This document shows, piece after piece, positions 6,571-8,781 of a stretch of DNA of 8,781 bases. Position numbers and translations under genes: made by a program. The first letter of the stretch is position 1. Each line of letters starts with the position of its first letter. Where the stretch lies: assembly GCA_016296675.1 (NCBI GenBank), contig JAEDIV010000109.1, positions 1 through 8,781 of the forward strand, given 5' to 3'. The stretch comes from Clostridia bacterium. GTDB taxonomy: Bacteria; Bacillota; Clostridia; Christensenellales; Aristaeellaceae. The notes beneath the pieces are model-generated. The model saw nothing but the letters and a program-made list of their open reading frames with translations, did no database searches and was not told where the DNA came from.

Positions 6571-7308
6571 TTATTTGCCGCATGCAAGCGTAAGCGCACT
6601 TACTTTCCCTGCGCCGTTTTCCTTAAGAATCTTTGCGCATTCTATGATCGTAGAGCCCGTTGTTCTGACATCATCTATAAGGAGTACATGCTTTCCCTTG
6701 ATATCCTTATTGACGATTTTAAATGCATTGATCAGGTTCCTCTTTCTTAAAGATGCCCGAAGCGACGCCTGTTTTCTCGTATAGCGCGATCTTTTGAGCG
6801 TATCCTTAAACGGAATATTCAGTCTTATGGAAATGAGCTTTGCCAATATCTCTGATTGATTGTACCCGCGGCTGACCTTTCTTAGAAAATGCATCGGCAC
6901 AAATGTGATGATATCAAAGTCGCATTCGCCTTTCAAAGCAAGTATCATCTGCTCTGCTATCCAAACAGAAAGTTTCGTAGACGAACGGTATTTGAAAGCC
7001 TTTACAATCGTACTTACCGGTTGTTCAAAACGATATGCGCTGTATACCGTATAGGCATTTTTGACTTTCCCTCCGCATTTGCATGCTTTATTCTTGATCT
7101 CGCTTCCGCACAGATTGCAAATATGCGTGATGCCGGAATACGTAAGATATAAAGGGCTTAAAGATGCATAGCATTTTGCGCAGAGAAAGTCCTTATCGCA
7201 TCCGAGCGCAGACATACACCCAAGACAATTGGCTTTCGGGGCAAAGAAAAAATCATTCAGTAAATTCTTTACCCGCTTGAATCTTGTTTCTTTCATACAC
7301 TCATTCAT
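6571..7308 (-). CDS. comFC: ComF family protein, phosphoribosyltransferase-like
   Basis: This is a 245-residue ComFC/GntX-type protein. In competent bacteria ComFC is needed for uptake or handling of transforming DNA; in other Firmicutes its role is unclear. The N-terminal part is a zinc-binding region with C28/C31, C43/C46, C64/C67 and C76/C78. The C-terminal part is a phosphoribosyltransferase fold: RGYNQSEILAK (147–157), QASLRASLRKRNLINAF (180–196) and the PRPP loop VLLIDDVRTTGST (208–220). Length is typical (about 220–250). AAGGAG (7319–7314) lies 5 nt before the ATG at 7308, and the start overlaps the recD2 stop in ATGA. The two are therefore co-transcribed and probably translationally coupled. 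Downstream is the structured RNA, in the slot where many Firmicutes carry raiA/hpf. Confidence 0.9.
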   Translation of the reverse strand: MNECMKETRFKRVKNLLNDFFFAPKANCLGCMSALGCDKDFLCAKCYASLSPLYLTYSGITHICNLCGSEIKNKACKCGGKVKNAYTVYSAYRFEQPVSTIVKAFKYRSSTKLSVWIAEQMILALKGECDFDIITFVPMHFLRKVSRGYNQSEILAKLISIRLNIPFKDTLKRSRYTRKQASLRASLRKRNLINAFKIVNKDIKGKHVLLIDDVRTTGSTIIECAKILKENGAGKVSALTLACGK

Positions 7309-8781
7309 GACAGCTCCTTAAGCCGCCTTTTTAAAGCTGAATATCTCTTTGTAATCCGGTTGTTGGACACCATCTGATGAATGCATTCTTCCTTTCCAAC
7401 AATGACGACAAGCTTTTTCGCTCTTGTTACTGCGGTATACAGAAGATTTCTTGTCATAAGCATGGAAGGACCTGAAAACAAAACAAGGATAACCGCCTGA
7501 AATTCACTTCCCTGGCTTTTATGAACGGACATGCAGTAAGCAAGTTCAATGTCTTCCAAGGTGTCTCGATCATATTCCGTAACGCGTCCGTCGTCAAAAG
7601 TTACGGTCACCGTCCGCTCTTCTGGATCCACCTGCGTTATAAAACCGATATCACCGTTGAATACGCCAAGCCCCGTTTCAGAACCCTTTGTCCATTCGAT
7701 ATTGTAATTGTTTTTTGTCTGCATGACTTTATCACCCAGACGGAATATCGTTTCGCCTTTTTTGAGTTCAGCCTTGATCCCCTTCGGATTGAGCTCATCC
7801 TGAAGAAGCAAATTCAGATTGTGTACGCCGTATTCGCTCTTTTTAAGCGGCGCCATCACCTGAATGTCGCGCATCGGGTCAAGGTTCATGTAATTGGGAA
7901 GACGGGATTTGGCAAGATTTAAAACGCTTGTCAGCGTATCTTGAGAAGTTTTGCATCTTTCAAGGAAAAAATCCGTATTCTTCTCGTTGACCTTCGGGTT
8001 TTCTCCCCTGTTGATTTTATGCGCGTTTTTAACGATTGCACTTTTTTCAGCCTGGCGGAAGATTTCCGTTAAGCGTATCACAGGAACTGCGCCGCTTTCA
8101 ATCAAATCGGACAATACATTTCCTGCGCCGACAGACGGCAGCTGGTCTTTATCGCCCGAGAGAATTATTCTCGTTCCGTTCTTTACCGCTTTCAAAAGGT
8201 TCCGCATAAGGAATATATCGACCATCGACATTTCATCTACAATAATTGTCTTTGCGGTAAGCGGCGAATCGGCATTCCTTTGAAAAACTTCATCAGATCC
8301 GGAATACTCAAGCAGGCGATGAATGGTCCTTGCCTCTCTTCCTGTGGCTTCCGTCATTCGTTTTGCGGCGCGACCGGTCGGCGCGCAAAGTTCAATTTCG
8401 CCTTCCCCGGAGAAAAGCTGAATCAGGCATTGTATAAGCGTCGTTTTTCCTGTGCCGGGACCGCCGGTAATTATGCAAACCCGGCTTTGGGAGGCGAGAG
8501 ACAACGCCTCTTTTTGCATATCGCTTAAAAGCATGCCTTGATCATCATACAGCTTTTGAATCGTTTCTTCGATTTTATCCGTATAATCAGCATCCGTCTT
8601 ATCCATCAAAAGCTTTTTGATCTTTACCGCAACTTCTGCTTCCGCATGATAAAGCGAAGCAAGATATATGATTTTTTCTCCATCCGCATCTTCGCATACA
8701 AGCTCACCCTTCATGATCTGAAAGGAGACGGATCGCTCAGTAAGCTCTGTGGGAACTTCAAGAAGAACGGAAGCTTCCTCT
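7305..8781 (-). CDS. recD2: RecD-like ATP-dependent DNA helicase, RecD2 (5' partial)
   Basis: This is a superfamily 1B 5'→3' DNA helicase that acts in DNA repair independently of RecBC. The frame is open to the right edge; about 491 residues are visible of a family length near 740, so the N-terminal domain is missing. Counted from the Met codon at 8714, the helicase motifs in order are GGPGTGKT (84–91, Walker A), VDEMSMVD (159–166, Walker B), SGDKDQLPS (186–194), LTEIFRQ (215–221), VHKSQG (397–402) and YTAVTRAK (426–433). Before Walker A lies the family segment with KIIYLASLYHAE, and NGDIGFI (353–359) is the SH3-like insertion before motif V. No key residue is missing. The Met at 8714 should not be taken as the start, because reading continues upstream with family-like sequence. 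The stop overlaps comFC in ATGA. Confidence 0.93.
   Translation of the reverse strand, partial: EEASVLLEVPTELTERSVSFQIMKGELVCEDADGEKIIYLASLYHAEAEVAVKIKKLLMDKTDADYTDKIEETIQKLYDDQGMLLSDMQKEALSLASQSRVCIITGGPGTGKTTLIQCLIQLFSGEGEIELCAPTGRAAKRMTEATGREARTIHRLLEYSGSDEVFQRNADSPLTAKTIIVDEMSMVDIFLMRNLLKAVKNGTRIILSGDKDQLPSVGAGNVLSDLIESGAVPVIRLTEIFRQAEKSAIVKNAHKINRGENPKVNEKNTDFFLERCKTSQDTLTSVLNLAKSRLPNYMNLDPMRDIQVMAPLKKSEYGVHNLNLLLQDELNPKGIKAELKKGETIFRLGDKVMQTKNNYNIEWTKGSETGLGVFNGDIGFITQVDPEERTVTVTFDDGRVTEYDRDTLEDIELAYCMSVHKSQGSEFQAVILVLFSGPSMLMTRNLLYTAVTRAKKLVVIVGKEECIHQMVSNNRITKRYSALKRRLKELS
7314..7319 (-). promoter_or_regulatory. Ribosome binding site of comFC inside the end of recD2
   Basis: AAGGAG on the minus strand, inside the last recD2 codons, lies 5 nt before the comFC ATG. 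It confirms the start at 7308. Confidence 0.8.

Noticed and set aside
6160..6784. Plus-strand open frames of 126–128 codons over the RNA and the end of comFC
   Set aside because: They run antisense to the structured RNA and to comFC, have no good ribosome binding site, and look like shadows.
1..8781. CRISPR arrays, tRNA genes, insertion sequences or prophage parts
   Set aside because: No regularly spaced direct repeats, cloverleaf-like sequence, transposase or integrase was seen on either strand.

Overview
The window looks like a chromosome segment from an anaerobic Firmicute of the Clostridia type, probably gut-associated or from a similar fermentative habitat. The evidence is the recD2–comFC gene pair joined by an ATGA overlap, a 223-nt structured RNA that resembles the raiA motif directly downstream of comFC, a small double zinc-ribbon protein of clostridial type, AAGGAG-like ribosome binding sites, and oxygen-sensitive redox families such as a [4Fe-4S]-type old yellow enzyme. 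The species cannot be read from the sequence.

Positions 1–5874 hold the plus-strand 3' part of a tightly packed catabolic or redox operon. In order, it contains an old-yellow-enzyme-type flavin oxidoreductase (5' end outside the window), a short-chain dehydrogenase, a fumarate-reductase-like FAD flavoprotein, an inosine/uridine-type nucleoside hydrolase and a Gfo/Idh/MocA-family dehydrogenase. Gene spacing ranges from a 4-base overlap to 12 bases, so the five genes are almost certainly co-transcribed. They end at a 10-bp hairpin with A-rich and T-rich flanks (5873–5917) that can stop transcription from both sides. The first three families are the same three that reduce daidzein to equol in gut bacteria. 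Combined with a glycoside-cleaving enzyme family and a sugar-dehydrogenase family, this suggests reductive processing of an unsaturated cyclic or keto compound, possibly glycosylated. The substrate is not known, and no transporter or regulator lies inside the window.

Positions 5931–8781 are on the minus strand and are housekeeping in character. Read in the direction of transcription they are recD2 (5' end outside the window), comFC, a roughly 70-nt A-rich spacer with a strong promoter, the structured RNA (6465 down to 6243), and a 94-residue double zinc-ribbon protein. The RNA start predicted from a near-consensus promoter (TTGCAA, 17 nt, TATAAT) falls exactly on the first base of a 14-bp closing helix. 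Promoter and fold therefore support each other independently.

The RNA locus is the most interesting part of the window. In related genomes the slot after comFC often carries the raiA/hpf ribosome hibernation gene; here the RNA is followed by the zinc-ribbon gene instead. The second point of interest is the five-gene operon, with unusual residues in the old-yellow-enzyme active site and a cysteine cluster in the Gfo/Idh/MocA protein.
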